Origin: Chitinophagia bacterium
GTDB lineage: Bacteria > Bacteroidota > Bacteroidia > Chitinophagales > Chitinophagaceae
NCBI GenBank assembly: GCA_021324175.1
Contig: JAJPJP010000103.1
Coordinates: 1-57,367, forward strand
Length of the DNA: 57,367 bases
Direction of reading: 5' to 3'
The notes beneath the pieces are model-generated. The model was given only the letters and a program-made list of their open reading frames with translations. It made no database searches and was not told where the DNA came from. Both the position numbers and the translations under genes were made by a program. Below, piece after piece: positions 38,309-47,714 of this stretch (its first letter is position 1; every line of letters starts with the position of its first letter).

Positions 38309-40963
38309 ATGACCGCCGAATATCAGCGTTTAACGGTTAATGCTTCGAAAAAAGTACCACTGGAGCCTTGGGGGCCTTACCTGAGCGAACGCCAATGGGG
38401 AACCGTCCGCGAAGATTATAGTCCCCACGGGGATGCATGGAATTATTTTCCATTCGAACACGCGCATTGCCGCGCCTACCTCTGGGGCGAAGATGGCCTG
38501 GCAGGCATATCGGATTTTTTCCAGAATCTATGCTTCGGCATTGCCTTATGGAATGGGAAAGATGCGCTTCTCAAGGAACGTCTTTTTGGACTTGGCAACA
38601 CACTTGGCAACCACGGCGAAGACGTTAAGGAGCTTTATTATTATCTCGACAATACGCCGACTCACTACTACATGGAATACCTGTATAAATATCCGCAACA
38701 GGCGTTCCCTTACGAAAAGCTTGCCCGCGAAAACCGAAACCGCTCGAAGTTCGAAGGAGAATTTGAAATTCTCGATACCGGGATCTTCGACGATGATGAA
38801 TATTTTGACGTGCATGTCACCTATGCAAAGCAGAACAGCAAGGACATTTTTATTCGTATCGAGATAAAGAACCGCTTTCACAGGGCCGCGGATCTAACGG
38901 TTATGCCCACTCTATGGTTTTATAACCGATGGCAAAACGGGGCGATCGAAAAAAAACCCGTTATCGCGCATCGAGACAAGAACTCCGTGCGCGCAACGCA
39001 TCCAAGACTTGAAACGTACTACCTGTATTTCCAGACTGCGCAGGACTGCCTTTTTACAGAGAATGAGACCAATTTTGAAATAGTGAGCGGCGTTCCAAAC
39101 AAGACGCCATTTGTCAAGGATGCATTTCATGGGGCGGTTATTCGGGGAGAAAATGTCGAACTGCTTCGACAGAAAAAATCAGGGACAAAATTTGCCCCGG
39201 TCTATCGGTGCCATGTGCCCCCGGGCGGGAAAAAAACGATTTATCTCCGGCTGAGCAATAAGATCATGGAAAATGCTTTTGGAAACGGATTCGCGCGGAT
39301 TTTTTCGAGCAGGAAGGAAGAATCGGATGCTTTTTATGATGCGATCCTCCCGGCTAGCCTGGGCGAAGACTGGAGAAAAATTCAGCGTCAGGCACTCGCC
39401 GGTCTTTTGTGGAGTAAACAGTTTTACAATTTCGATATTGAGAGATGGCTGCACGGAAGCGACGGCCTGGCACCAAAAAGCGCAAACCGTCTGTGGGGGC
39501 GCAACCACGAATGGAAACATCTCAAAAATCAGGATATCATCGCGATGCCGGATAAATGGGAATACCCCTGGTATGCAGCATGGGACCTGGGGTTCCAGAC
39601 GATTGCCATGACCCTGATCGATCCCATATTTGCCAAGCACCAGCTTCTGCTGATTATGCGGGAATGGTACATGAAGCCCGATGGGCAGATCCCGGCGTAC
39701 GAATGGAATTTCAGTGATGTTAATCCTCCTGTGCAGGCCTGGGCAGCCTGGCAGGTCTACCAGCTTGAGAAGAAAATGACAGGGAAAGGAGATATCGTTT
39801 TCCTCAAAAAGATTTTTCAGAAACTGCTCATCAATTTCACATGGTGGATCAACCGGAAGGATGCTAACGGGAACAATATGTTCGAAGGTGGTTTTCTTGG
39901 ACTTGACAACATCGGCGTTTTTAACCGCAGTCACAGGATCTCAAGCGACATGCAGCTGGAACAGGCGGACGGTACGAGCTGGATGGGGATGTATGCACTC
40001 AACATGATGGATATCGCTCTGGAGATTGCCATGAAGGACGAATCGTTTGAAGACACGGCGACAAAATTTTTTGAGCAGTTTGTAATGATCGCAGAAGCGC
40101 TCAACGAGCAGGGGATGTGGAATGATGATGACAAATTCTTTTACGATACGCTGGCTATCGGTAACCGCGAGCCTCTACAATTGAGAATTTACTCCATTGT
40201 GGGACTTACGTCACTTTTTGCCGTTTCGGTCATCGATAAAAAGATTCTCAACAAACTGGCGGATTTCAAAAAACGGATCAGGTGGTTTGAGGGCTACAGG
40301 AAAAAGAACGGGCTCTACTGGCCTAACGAGGAAGGAAGCGACGGCGAACAGTTACTCCTTTCGCTGGTTCCCCGTCAAAAACTGGTATTTCTCCTTCAGC
40401 GCCTCTTAAACGAAACTGAATTCCTTGCACCCGGCGGCATCAGGGCACTTTCAAAATACCACGACAGGCATCCCTATACCATCAACATTCATGGAGTCGA
40501 TTATACGATCCGATATGATCCGGGCGATTCGACTTCAGACTTTTTTGGGGGAAACTCCAACTGGAGAGGCCCCATCTGGATGCCGGTCAATTATGTGATC
40601 ATACAGGCTATTCGCAAATACGGAGAGTTCTACGGGGATGAATTGCAAGTGGAATGCCCCGCAGGTTCGGGCGTGAAGATGAATCTCCAGCAGGTTGCCG
40701 ATGAGCTAAGCCGCCGGCTGATCAGTCTTTTTACCCGCAAGGAGGATGGCAGCCGCCCAATCTTCGGCCAGTACAATTGGTTTTACCAGCGACCCGGGAA
40801 TGAAGATCTTCTGCTTTACCATGAATTCTTCCATGGGGATGATTGTCACGGCCTCGGGGCCAGCCACCAGACGGGATGGACTTCACTGATCGCCCAGCTT
40901 ATCAATGAAATGGCCGAAAAAATCCCATCGGTAGAAAAGGCCGTCATCGCAACTGGCGACTAG
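38309..40963 (+). CDS. MGH1-like / GH63-type glucosidase
   Basis: 884 aa; WEYPWYAAWDLGFQTIAMTLIDP, IPAYEWNFSDVNPPVQAWA, NSNWRGPIWMPVNYVIIQA. Confidence 0.88.
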   Translation: MTAEYQRLTVNASKKVPLEPWGPYLSERQWGTVREDYSPHGDAWNYFPFEHAHCRAYLWGEDGLAGISDFFQNLCFGIALWNGKDALLKERLFGLGNTLGNHGEDVKELYYYLDNTPTHYYMEYLYKYPQQAFPYEKLARENRNRSKFEGEFEILDTGIFDDDEYFDVHVTYAKQNSKDIFIRIEIKNRFHRAADLTVMPTLWFYNRWQNGAIEKKPVIAHRDKNSVRATHPRLETYYLYFQTAQDCLFTENETNFEIVSGVPNKTPFVKDAFHGAVIRGENVELLRQKKSGTKFAPVYRCHVPPGGKKTIYLRLSNKIMENAFGNGFARIFSSRKEESDAFYDAILPASLGEDWRKIQRQALAGLLWSKQFYNFDIERWLHGSDGLAPKSANRLWGRNHEWKHLKNQDIIAMPDKWEYPWYAAWDLGFQTIAMTLIDPIFAKHQLLLIMREWYMKPDGQIPAYEWNFSDVNPPVQAWAAWQVYQLEKKMTGKGDIVFLKKIFQKLLINFTWWINRKDANGNNMFEGGFLGLDNIGVFNRSHRISSDMQLEQADGTSWMGMYALNMMDIALEIAMKDESFEDTATKFFEQFVMIAEALNEQGMWNDDDKFFYDTLAIGNREPLQLRIYSIVGLTSLFAVSVIDKKILNKLADFKKRIRWFEGYRKKNGLYWPNEEGSDGEQLLLSLVPRQKLVFLLQRLLNETEFLAPGGIRALSKYHDRHPYTINIHGVDYTIRYDPGDSTSDFFGGNSNWRGPIWMPVNYVIIQAIRKYGEFYGDELQVECPAGSGVKMNLQQVADELSRRLISLFTRKEDGSRPIFGQYNWFYQRPGNEDLLLYHEFFHGDDCHGLGASHQTGWTSLIAQLINEMAEKIPSVEKAVIATGD

Positions 40964-42609
40964 CGGAAGAGCGGCGGATGCTGCAGGTGATACGATGTTG
41001 CATCCTGGAATCTTTTTGCGAATGCCACCAGCCTGCCTTCATCATAAAGTTTACCGATGAATGACAGGCAGACGGGCATACCCTCTTTACTAAATCCTAC
41101 GGGCAGCGTGATGCTCGGGTTGCCGCTAAGGTTGGTGGCGCCGAGTTGCTCGCCGGTTTCAGGTGGAGCAATCACGATATCATACGCCGAGAAAACAGAG
41201 TCCATTTTTTCCATAATCAGCCAGCGCATGCGGCATGCGTTGATATATTCGACCGCGGGGACAAAACGGGCGGTGCGGAATGAATTAGGCCAGCGGTCTT
41301 TGTTTTGTTGTACCATCTGGTCGTCCAGGTTTGTTCTCGTCAATTCGTCAAAGGCGGCTGCGGACTCGGCACCAATAATTAAACCCAGTAATGCATCGGC
41401 GTGAAGGTTATGCGGGAATTCAAAAGAGCTGACACGGACGCCAAGTTTTTGGAGTGTCGCTATTGCCTTTTTTTCGGGGGCGCCTTCCGGAAGCGTATCG
41501 ATGTAATTTTTTACGTAGGCCACCCGGAGTTTTGTTATGTCGAAATTCTCGCTGTAGTTGAATGGAATATTGCGCGACGAACGGTCGACGTCGTCAGCTC
41601 CGTGGATATAGGCGAAAACGATTGCGGCATCCGAGGCGCTGCGGCAGATGGGACCAATTTTGTCCGAGCTCCAGCACAGCGCCATGGCACCAGTTCTGCT
41701 GATACTGCCAAAGGTCGGACGCAGCCCTGTCGCTCCGCACCGCATAGAAGGATCAACGATAGAACCAAAGGTTTCCGTGCCAATGGCAAAAGGAACAAGG
41801 CCCGCAACCGTAGCAGCCGTTGAACCCGCCGAAGATCCCCCTGAGCCCCGGTCGAGATTCCATGGATTCCGCGTGAGTCCGCCGAACCAGACGTCATCCA
41901 TCGCCAGTTCGCCGAGCGAAAGCTTGGCCACCAGCACTGCGCCGGCTTTTTCAAGCTGTTGCTCTACGAAACTGTTCTCGTCAATAACTTGGCTTTTGTA
42001 TGGTGGCGTGCCCCAGGTCGTATGCGTCCCTGTCGCGGCAAAGAGATCCTTTAATCCGTAGGGGATACCCTGAAGCGGGCTCTTATAAATGCCGCGGGCG
42101 AGATTCGCATCTGCCCTCGTTGCCCGCTCAAGCGCAATCTCCTCAGTAAGTTCAACCAGGCAATGGAGTTGGGGCGCGAATTTTTTTAGCCTTTCGATAA
42201 AAAACTTCGTCAATTCTACCGAAGATATTTTCTTGCTTTTTACCAGCGATGCCAATTGTGCAATCGAGTAAAAAGCCAAATCATTCCGATCTTTTGGCAT
42301 CGGCTGATTTTCCGGGATCTTCCAGTCCAGGGGAATCTGCTTTGTCGGCGCTTTTCTGCCAGGCAGGAGGGGATCGAACCATAATGGAAGCGGAACCTCG
42401 TTGGCCAGCGGGTGCTGGTGCACGTACCGGTAGAAATGCAGATTATCATACGCTCCGCTAAGGATCGAGTCACGTTTAGCGGGCGTAAAATCAAGATCAT
42501 ACATTTTCTCAGCGGCTACAATCTGGTCGATTGTCACGCTATCCTGTGCCGAGAGGACAATTGAAGCGGACAAAAGCAGAACAGTAAGAAGGGGCGATTT
42601 GTTAAACAT
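40960..42609 (-). CDS. Secreted amidase-signature family protein
   Basis: Signal peptide; GIPYGLKDLFAATG catalytic Lys, DRGSGGSSAGSTAATVAGLVPFAIGTETFGSI Ser-Ser region. Confidence 0.93.
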   Translation of the reverse strand: MFNKSPLLTVLLLSASIVLSAQDSVTIDQIVAAEKMYDLDFTPAKRDSILSGAYDNLHFYRYVHQHPLANEVPLPLWFDPLLPGRKAPTKQIPLDWKIPENQPMPKDRNDLAFYSIAQLASLVKSKKISSVELTKFFIERLKKFAPQLHCLVELTEEIALERATRADANLARGIYKSPLQGIPYGLKDLFAATGTHTTWGTPPYKSQVIDENSFVEQQLEKAGAVLVAKLSLGELAMDDVWFGGLTRNPWNLDRGSGGSSAGSTAATVAGLVPFAIGTETFGSIVDPSMRCGATGLRPTFGSISRTGAMALCWSSDKIGPICRSASDAAIVFAYIHGADDVDRSSRNIPFNYSENFDITKLRVAYVKNYIDTLPEGAPEKKAIATLQKLGVRVSSFEFPHNLHADALLGLIIGAESAAAFDELTRTNLDDQMVQQNKDRWPNSFRTARFVPAVEYINACRMRWLIMEKMDSVFSAYDIVIAPPETGEQLGATNLSGNPSITLPVGFSKEGMPVCLSFIGKLYDEGRLVAFAKRFQDATSYHLQHPPLFR

Positions 42610-42659
42610 GGCTGCAGTTGCAATTTGATATTGAAAGATACTTGATATAGTACGGAAAT

Positions 42660-44648
42660 TTATTCAGCGGCCACAAATAGCAGCGCATCTGCGGCGACGA
42701 CCCCTTCACCTCCGGCGCCACGAATGACAACGGAACTGCCTTTTCCTTTGCGAAAGCGCCATCGCCCCAGCCTGATCCACTCGCCCGGCCCTTCCATATT
42801 AGGCCGGCTCCCATGAATCAACTTTGTTTCCCGTGCTGACCCCGAATTGACCTCCACAAGGCATCGATGGTTTGCTCCGGCCGAACCAGGCAAATAGACA
42901 TACACAGAATAAGACCCCGATTGCTTGATTTCAGGATTAAACCGGGCCGAGTTGGCCGGATTCTCACTTGCTGTAAGATAGGATTTTCGATATCCTCCCT
43001 GCGCAAGCGGCGTCCACTGACCATTTAAAGTAACATGACCGCTGTCCGCCACGTCAACAAGAATCTCAGGTATCGTGCCATCAAGCTCCGGGTTTGCATT
43101 CAGGATGCGGTTGATCATTTGCACATCGACCTCCTGAACAGGTTTTCGGTCGTCGATCGCCAGCGATGCTGCCACGGCGGCTGATTCTCCCAGCACCATG
43201 AATACCGGCTCCATCCGGATGGAGCCATAAGCGATATGGCTTGCGGACAGGCAAACTGGCACAAGAAGGTTAGTACATTCTGATTTCCTGGGCACGAGCG
43301 AGCGATAGGAAACGGGGTAGGCGTCAAAACCTCCTACCTGTACGTCACCTTCATTTTTGACCATCCCATGAACAACGATCCGCTGGCAATTGTGCGAATC
43401 CATGGTATAGGCCGCCAGCCCGATGCCGTCCTTTGCGACTTTCGTCCCCTCGCAATTTGCTTCCGTCATGACATATTCGCCAACCATTCTGCGGCTTTCG
43501 CGAACATAGAGTTGCGGCGTCCAGTGATTATTGTCCGCATATTCGTCTTTTGGGTATCCCCATTGCGCCATTTCCCGTCGGATTTCATCCGGCACACGAG
43601 TATCATGGCCGATGAAGTATAGCAGGCCGCGCGTATAAGCTTCGTGTTGCCGGACAATCTCGCTCCTCCGGATAAAATCCGCTTCGGGATAATGATCATT
43701 CATGCCAATCATATCAGTCGAGAAAGCGCCATTGTTATTGATATCGGTCTTGCGGTTGGGCATGAGGTCCCAGCTGAAATAATCATGAAGGGATTTTTTT
43801 CCTGGTTGCGCCTTCATCAGGCGAACGAGCAGCTCATAATGCGTCGAATCATAATCAGGAGGACGGATGATCGGGATGCGGTTCGCCGGGTCATCGGTTA
43901 GGCATATCCGGTAATTATAGGATTGAATGTTGGAATCGCCCGAACCCTGCGACTGCAACGCAGCGGGGCTAATTCCCCATAGCAGGCCACTGGCAGGATC
44001 GCCGCTAACCCGGTATGGGTCGACGCCGTTCGGGAACTGGTGCTTGTCCCGGAGCTCCACGCCGTTATAGGTTTCACCATAGGTATCGTTTGACTCCCGC
44101 CCCAAGGTATAGGACACGCCCGCCACCGGCAGCAGATCTCCCTCGTAACTGCAGTCAATGAAAATGTTGGCCCTGATAGTTTGAAGCGGCCCATGGGCCG
44201 GGCTCTGAACTGTGATTGCAGCCAGGTTGCCCTCTTTTTTTTCGGCGCGAAGAATGCGATAATCGTAGAGAACCGTCACATGCGCCGAGCGGAGGTAATC
44301 GTCGAAAATTTTTTCGGCGACATGTGGCTCAAAGGTCCACTGTTCAAATTTGCCGTAGTATTTTCCAAGGCGGCGGTAAAAATTTCGGGCAATGCCGGTA
44401 ATAGCGAACTTGTTGCCAATATCGGTGTTCCCGAGGCCACCCGATGTAAGCCCGCCCAGATGCCTGCCCTGTGCGACCAGCAATACTGATTTATGCAACC
44501 GGGCAGCGGCGCATGCAGCGACGACGCCCGCAGAACTTCCGCCATAAACGCAAATGTCATACCTGGATTGCCCCTCCGAGAAAAGGAAACAAAGCGAAAG
44601 CATGATAAGTAACAGTGGCTCGTGCCGGTAATGTAGCGTATGCATCAT
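42660..44648 (-). CDS. FAD-dependent oxidoreductase with C-terminal golvesin/carbohydrate-binding-like domain
   Basis: DICVYGGSSAGVVAACAAARLHKSVLLV, FIDCSYEGDLLPVAGVSYTLGRES; C-terminal beta-rich ~130 aa (SGHVTLNGQWTPL...). Confidence 0.87.
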   Translation of the reverse strand: MMHTLHYRHEPLLLIMLSLCFLFSEGQSRYDICVYGGSSAGVVAACAAARLHKSVLLVAQGRHLGGLTSGGLGNTDIGNKFAITGIARNFYRRLGKYYGKFEQWTFEPHVAEKIFDDYLRSAHVTVLYDYRILRAEKKEGNLAAITVQSPAHGPLQTIRANIFIDCSYEGDLLPVAGVSYTLGRESNDTYGETYNGVELRDKHQFPNGVDPYRVSGDPASGLLWGISPAALQSQGSGDSNIQSYNYRICLTDDPANRIPIIRPPDYDSTHYELLVRLMKAQPGKKSLHDYFSWDLMPNRKTDINNNGAFSTDMIGMNDHYPEADFIRRSEIVRQHEAYTRGLLYFIGHDTRVPDEIRREMAQWGYPKDEYADNNHWTPQLYVRESRRMVGEYVMTEANCEGTKVAKDGIGLAAYTMDSHNCQRIVVHGMVKNEGDVQVGGFDAYPVSYRSLVPRKSECTNLLVPVCLSASHIAYGSIRMEPVFMVLGESAAVAASLAIDDRKPVQEVDVQMINRILNANPELDGTIPEILVDVADSGHVTLNGQWTPLAQGGYRKSYLTASENPANSARFNPEIKQSGSYSVYVYLPGSAGANHRCLVEVNSGSARETKLIHGSRPNMEGPGEWIRLGRWRFRKGKGSSVVIRGAGGEGVVAADALLFVAAE

Positions 44649-44669
44649 CGTCAGATCCGCAGGACTTCC

Positions 44670-45710
44670 CTAGGAAAGAACCTCGAATATCGAAATGGGG
44701 TTGCTCTTGTTTTTCAAAACGGCTTCCTTGACCTTGTTGCAGCTGAAGGACTCCTTGATCTTCTCATAAGAAGACTCCGTGATCAGGACCTGCCCGGCTT
44801 CCGCAACGCCCTGCAGACGCTGAGCGGTATTGACAACGTCGCCGATGACAGTGCAGTCGAGGCGGCGCAGGTCGGCCGACCCGATATTGCCCGAAATCAT
44901 TTCGCCCGAATGGATGCCAATCGAGACCTTGGGGTTGAAAAAAATGTCGCCAGTTTCGTTAGGCAGCTTTTCGATCTGCTCGCGGACCGCGAGGCTCGCG
45001 TCGACCGCCCGGTCGAGGTGAAATTCTCCCCTGAAGACCGCCAGGATGGCGTCGCCGATAAATTTATCGACATAGCCGTTCTGCGCAATGATCTCCCTGA
45101 CCATTACGTCGAAATATTTGTTCAACAGCGTAACTACCTTGTCGGGTTCTGAATTTTCCGTTATGGCCGTAAAACCACAAACATCAATAAACACTACTGT
45201 CGCCTCGATGGTTTCATTGGCCATGAGGGTATTTTCAAATTCACGCCGCGTCATAAAGCTCAGGACATTTTTGTCAACATACATCCGAAGGATGTTGTTT
45301 TCCTTGATCGCTTCGAGCGTTTCGCGCGTCTGGGAGACATAGCGTATCGTTTTGTTGATCGTGGTTTCCAGGTCGTCAAAGTTCACAGGCTTTGTAATAA
45401 AGTCAAAGGCCCCCTTGTTCATGGCAGTGCGGATATTGTCCATGTCGCCATAAGCCGAGACAATGACTGCCTTGATGATGGGACTTACTTCGTTCAGTTT
45501 TCCGAGTAGTGTAAGCCCATCCATTTCCGGCATATTGATATCGCTGAGCAGAATGTCAAGATCTTCGTTGGCCCGTAGCTTTTCCAGCGCCTCCACACCA
45601 TTTGAAGCAAAAAAAAATTCGTACTGCCTCTCGCGGATTTGTCGGCGAAACTTCTGCTTGATCAGCATCTCCAGGTCGGCTTCGTCATCAGCTACCAGAA
45701 TTTTTGTCAT
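44670..45710 (-). CDS. REC domain-class III adenylate cyclase fusion
   Basis: REC with [14 protein letters not shown] (D57); cyclase residues D176, D220 (metal), K216, D285 (adenine type), N294, R298. Confidence 0.93.
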   Translation of the reverse strand: MTKILVADDEADLEMLIKQKFRRQIRERQYEFFFASNGVEALEKLRANEDLDILLSDINMPEMDGLTLLGKLNEVSPIIKAVIVSAYGDMDNIRTAMNKGAFDFITKPVNFDDLETTINKTIRYVSQTRETLEAIKENNILRMYVDKNVLSFMTRREFENTLMANETIEATVVFIDVCGFTAITENSEPDKVVTLLNKYFDVMVREIIAQNGYVDKFIGDAILAVFRGEFHLDRAVDASLAVREQIEKLPNETGDIFFNPKVSIGIHSGEMISGNIGSADLRRLDCTVIGDVVNTAQRLQGVAEAGQVLITESSYEKIKESFSCNKVKEAVLKNKSNPISIFEVLS

Positions 45711-46083
45711 CTATTAGCGATTTTAATTTATCCTTCAACAATGAGAAATCGATGGGCTTTGTTAGAAAATCGTCTGCACCCATCGACATGGCCTGGTTGT
45801 AATTTTCCTGGTCTCCGTATGCTGTGATCATCATCACGACCGGCGGCGGGTTTTCAAAACGTTGTTTGATTCTCTTGAGCAGTTCAAGGCCGCTCATGCC
45901 CGGCATGTTGATATCGGAAAGTATCAAAACCGCTTCGTGGGAGAGGTTAGTCAGATAGGTAAGCGCCTCATCCCCAGAATAGGCGAATGCGAATTGCATT
46001 TCGTTATTCCGGATTTCTTTCCGGAACCGCTGTTCAAATAATGTGCGGATATCGGATTCGTCATCCACAACCAGAATTTTCAT
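45688..46083 (-). CDS. Single-domain response regulator
   Basis: [43 protein letters not shown]; overlaps the REC-cyclase gene by 23 bp. Confidence 0.93.
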   Translation of the reverse strand: MKILVVDDESDIRTLFEQRFRKEIRNNEMQFAFAYSGDEALTYLTNLSHEAVLILSDINMPGMSGLELLKRIKQRFENPPPVVMMITAYGDQENYNQAMSMGADDFLTKPIDFSLLKDKLKSLIDDKNSGS

Positions 46084-46279
46084 CGTTTGACTTTTTCTTG
46101 TTAAAAATAGGCAATAAAGCCCCGCAATGATAGAATAAATTCGGGTAGCTCGGACTACTCTCGTTTATTTTTATCCAATCCCCAGACATTAAAGTTAAAC
46201 CTCCCCCGTTCACTCCGACCGTTCGCACGTTGTCGATATTTGCTGCCTCAGGTAAGGCCCCTGCGGGACGCTACCGGAA

Positions 46280-47626
46280 CTATTCTGCGGGCAGTCGCAC
46301 TATAAATTCGCTGCCGGCACCCTCGGCGGTTTCGACCTGGATATCCCCGTCGTGAGCCTTGACAATATCGTAACTCAAACTTAGCCCAAGACCCGTCCCC
46401 TGCCCGGTTGGCTTGGTCGTAAAAAATGGCTGGAATATCTTGCTCACCAAATCCGTCGGCATTCCACAACCGTTGTCCTTGACGCGAATTTCGATCTTAT
46501 CGGCGAATCTTTTTGTTCGAACGGAAACTGTCGGCTCATAGTTGGGAATAGCATCTTTGGCCTTTTGCATGACCGCATAAAATGCATTATTAAATAGGTT
46601 GAGCAATACACGGCCCATGTCCTGCGGAACTACTTCGATATTTCCAATCGAGGCATCATATTCGGTTTTCATAGTGGTGTTGAATGATTTATCCTTAGCC
46701 CTGAGTCCATGGTAAGCCAGGCGAAGATATTCGTCGGCGAGGGCATTGATATCCGTGGGTTCTTTTTGTCCCGTGTTCCTTCTTGAATGCTGAAGCATGC
46801 CCTTGACGATCGCATCAGCACGTCTTCCATGAAAGCTGATCTTTGCCTCGTTTTCCCGGATGTCCCGCGCAATCTCTTTGACCTCCCCGAGGTTTCCATT
46901 TTGGATCTCCTGCTCCATTTCTGAAATGAGCTCGGTATTGACGTCCGCAAAATTGTTGACAAAATTCAGGGGGTTCTGGATCTCGTGCGCGATACCCGCA
47001 GTCAGCTCACCCAGTGACGCCATCTTTTCGGATTGAATCAGCTGATTCTGGGTAGATTTTAGTTCTTCCAGGGCGGTCTGCAATTCTTCTTTTTGCTTTG
47101 TCAGCTCTGCAGTTCTTTCCTGGACCTGTATTTCAAGCTGATCCTTCAGGGACAGCACCTTTATCTTCTGTTCTTCTTCTTCCTTGGCTTTTACTTTCTC
47201 CTTTTCAAGAGCCTTTCGCTGTCGATTAATGATAAATAACATGGTTATCATCCACACGACAGAAAACCCGGTGGCTACGCCGAGCAGGTTTTTCCAGCCC
47301 TCGTATTGGTTCTCGTTTGTGAGCTTGGCAATGTCATCAAAAAGCTGGAGCAGGATATATGGCGCAACGGCAAGCAGAACCGGTCTTGCCACTTTAAATT
47401 CCGGTTCCTTATAGAGTACATACACCAGGTAAAGAAGGATCAGGTGCGAACTCCAGGTGACGACCTTTTCCATGCCTTGTCCAACAAACTGCAATATGAA
47501 AAGCGCGATCGCCACGTAAAAGATCGTCTGAAAAATCCGGTCCCACTTCGGCAGATTAATTGCCGTCTTCATCGATCTCTTAAGATAGCGGACGATGATG
47601 ATAGTTAGCAGCAGTTCGAAGACCAT
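46280..47626 (-). CDS. Membrane sensor histidine kinase
   Basis: N-terminal TM segments, coiled coil, [26 protein letters not shown]-box, [17 protein letters not shown]-box. Confidence 0.95.
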   Translation of the reverse strand: MVFELLLTIIIVRYLKRSMKTAINLPKWDRIFQTIFYVAIALFILQFVGQGMEKVVTWSSHLILLYLVYVLYKEPEFKVARPVLLAVAPYILLQLFDDIAKLTNENQYEGWKNLLGVATGFSVVWMITMLFIINRQRKALEKEKVKAKEEEEQKIKVLSLKDQLEIQVQERTAELTKQKEELQTALEELKSTQNQLIQSEKMASLGELTAGIAHEIQNPLNFVNNFADVNTELISEMEQEIQNGNLGEVKEIARDIRENEAKISFHGRRADAIVKGMLQHSRRNTGQKEPTDINALADEYLRLAYHGLRAKDKSFNTTMKTEYDASIGNIEVVPQDMGRVLLNLFNNAFYAVMQKAKDAIPNYEPTVSVRTKRFADKIEIRVKDNGCGMPTDLVSKIFQPFFTTKPTGQGTGLGLSLSYDIVKAHDGDIQVETAEGAGSEFIVRLPAE

Positions 47627-47714
47627 GACCGCAGTTGTTTAAAACGGGAAATTTACAATAAATATCAGTAGCCTATTCACGCTATTTATCGATAGCATCA
47701 AAATATGCCGCGGT

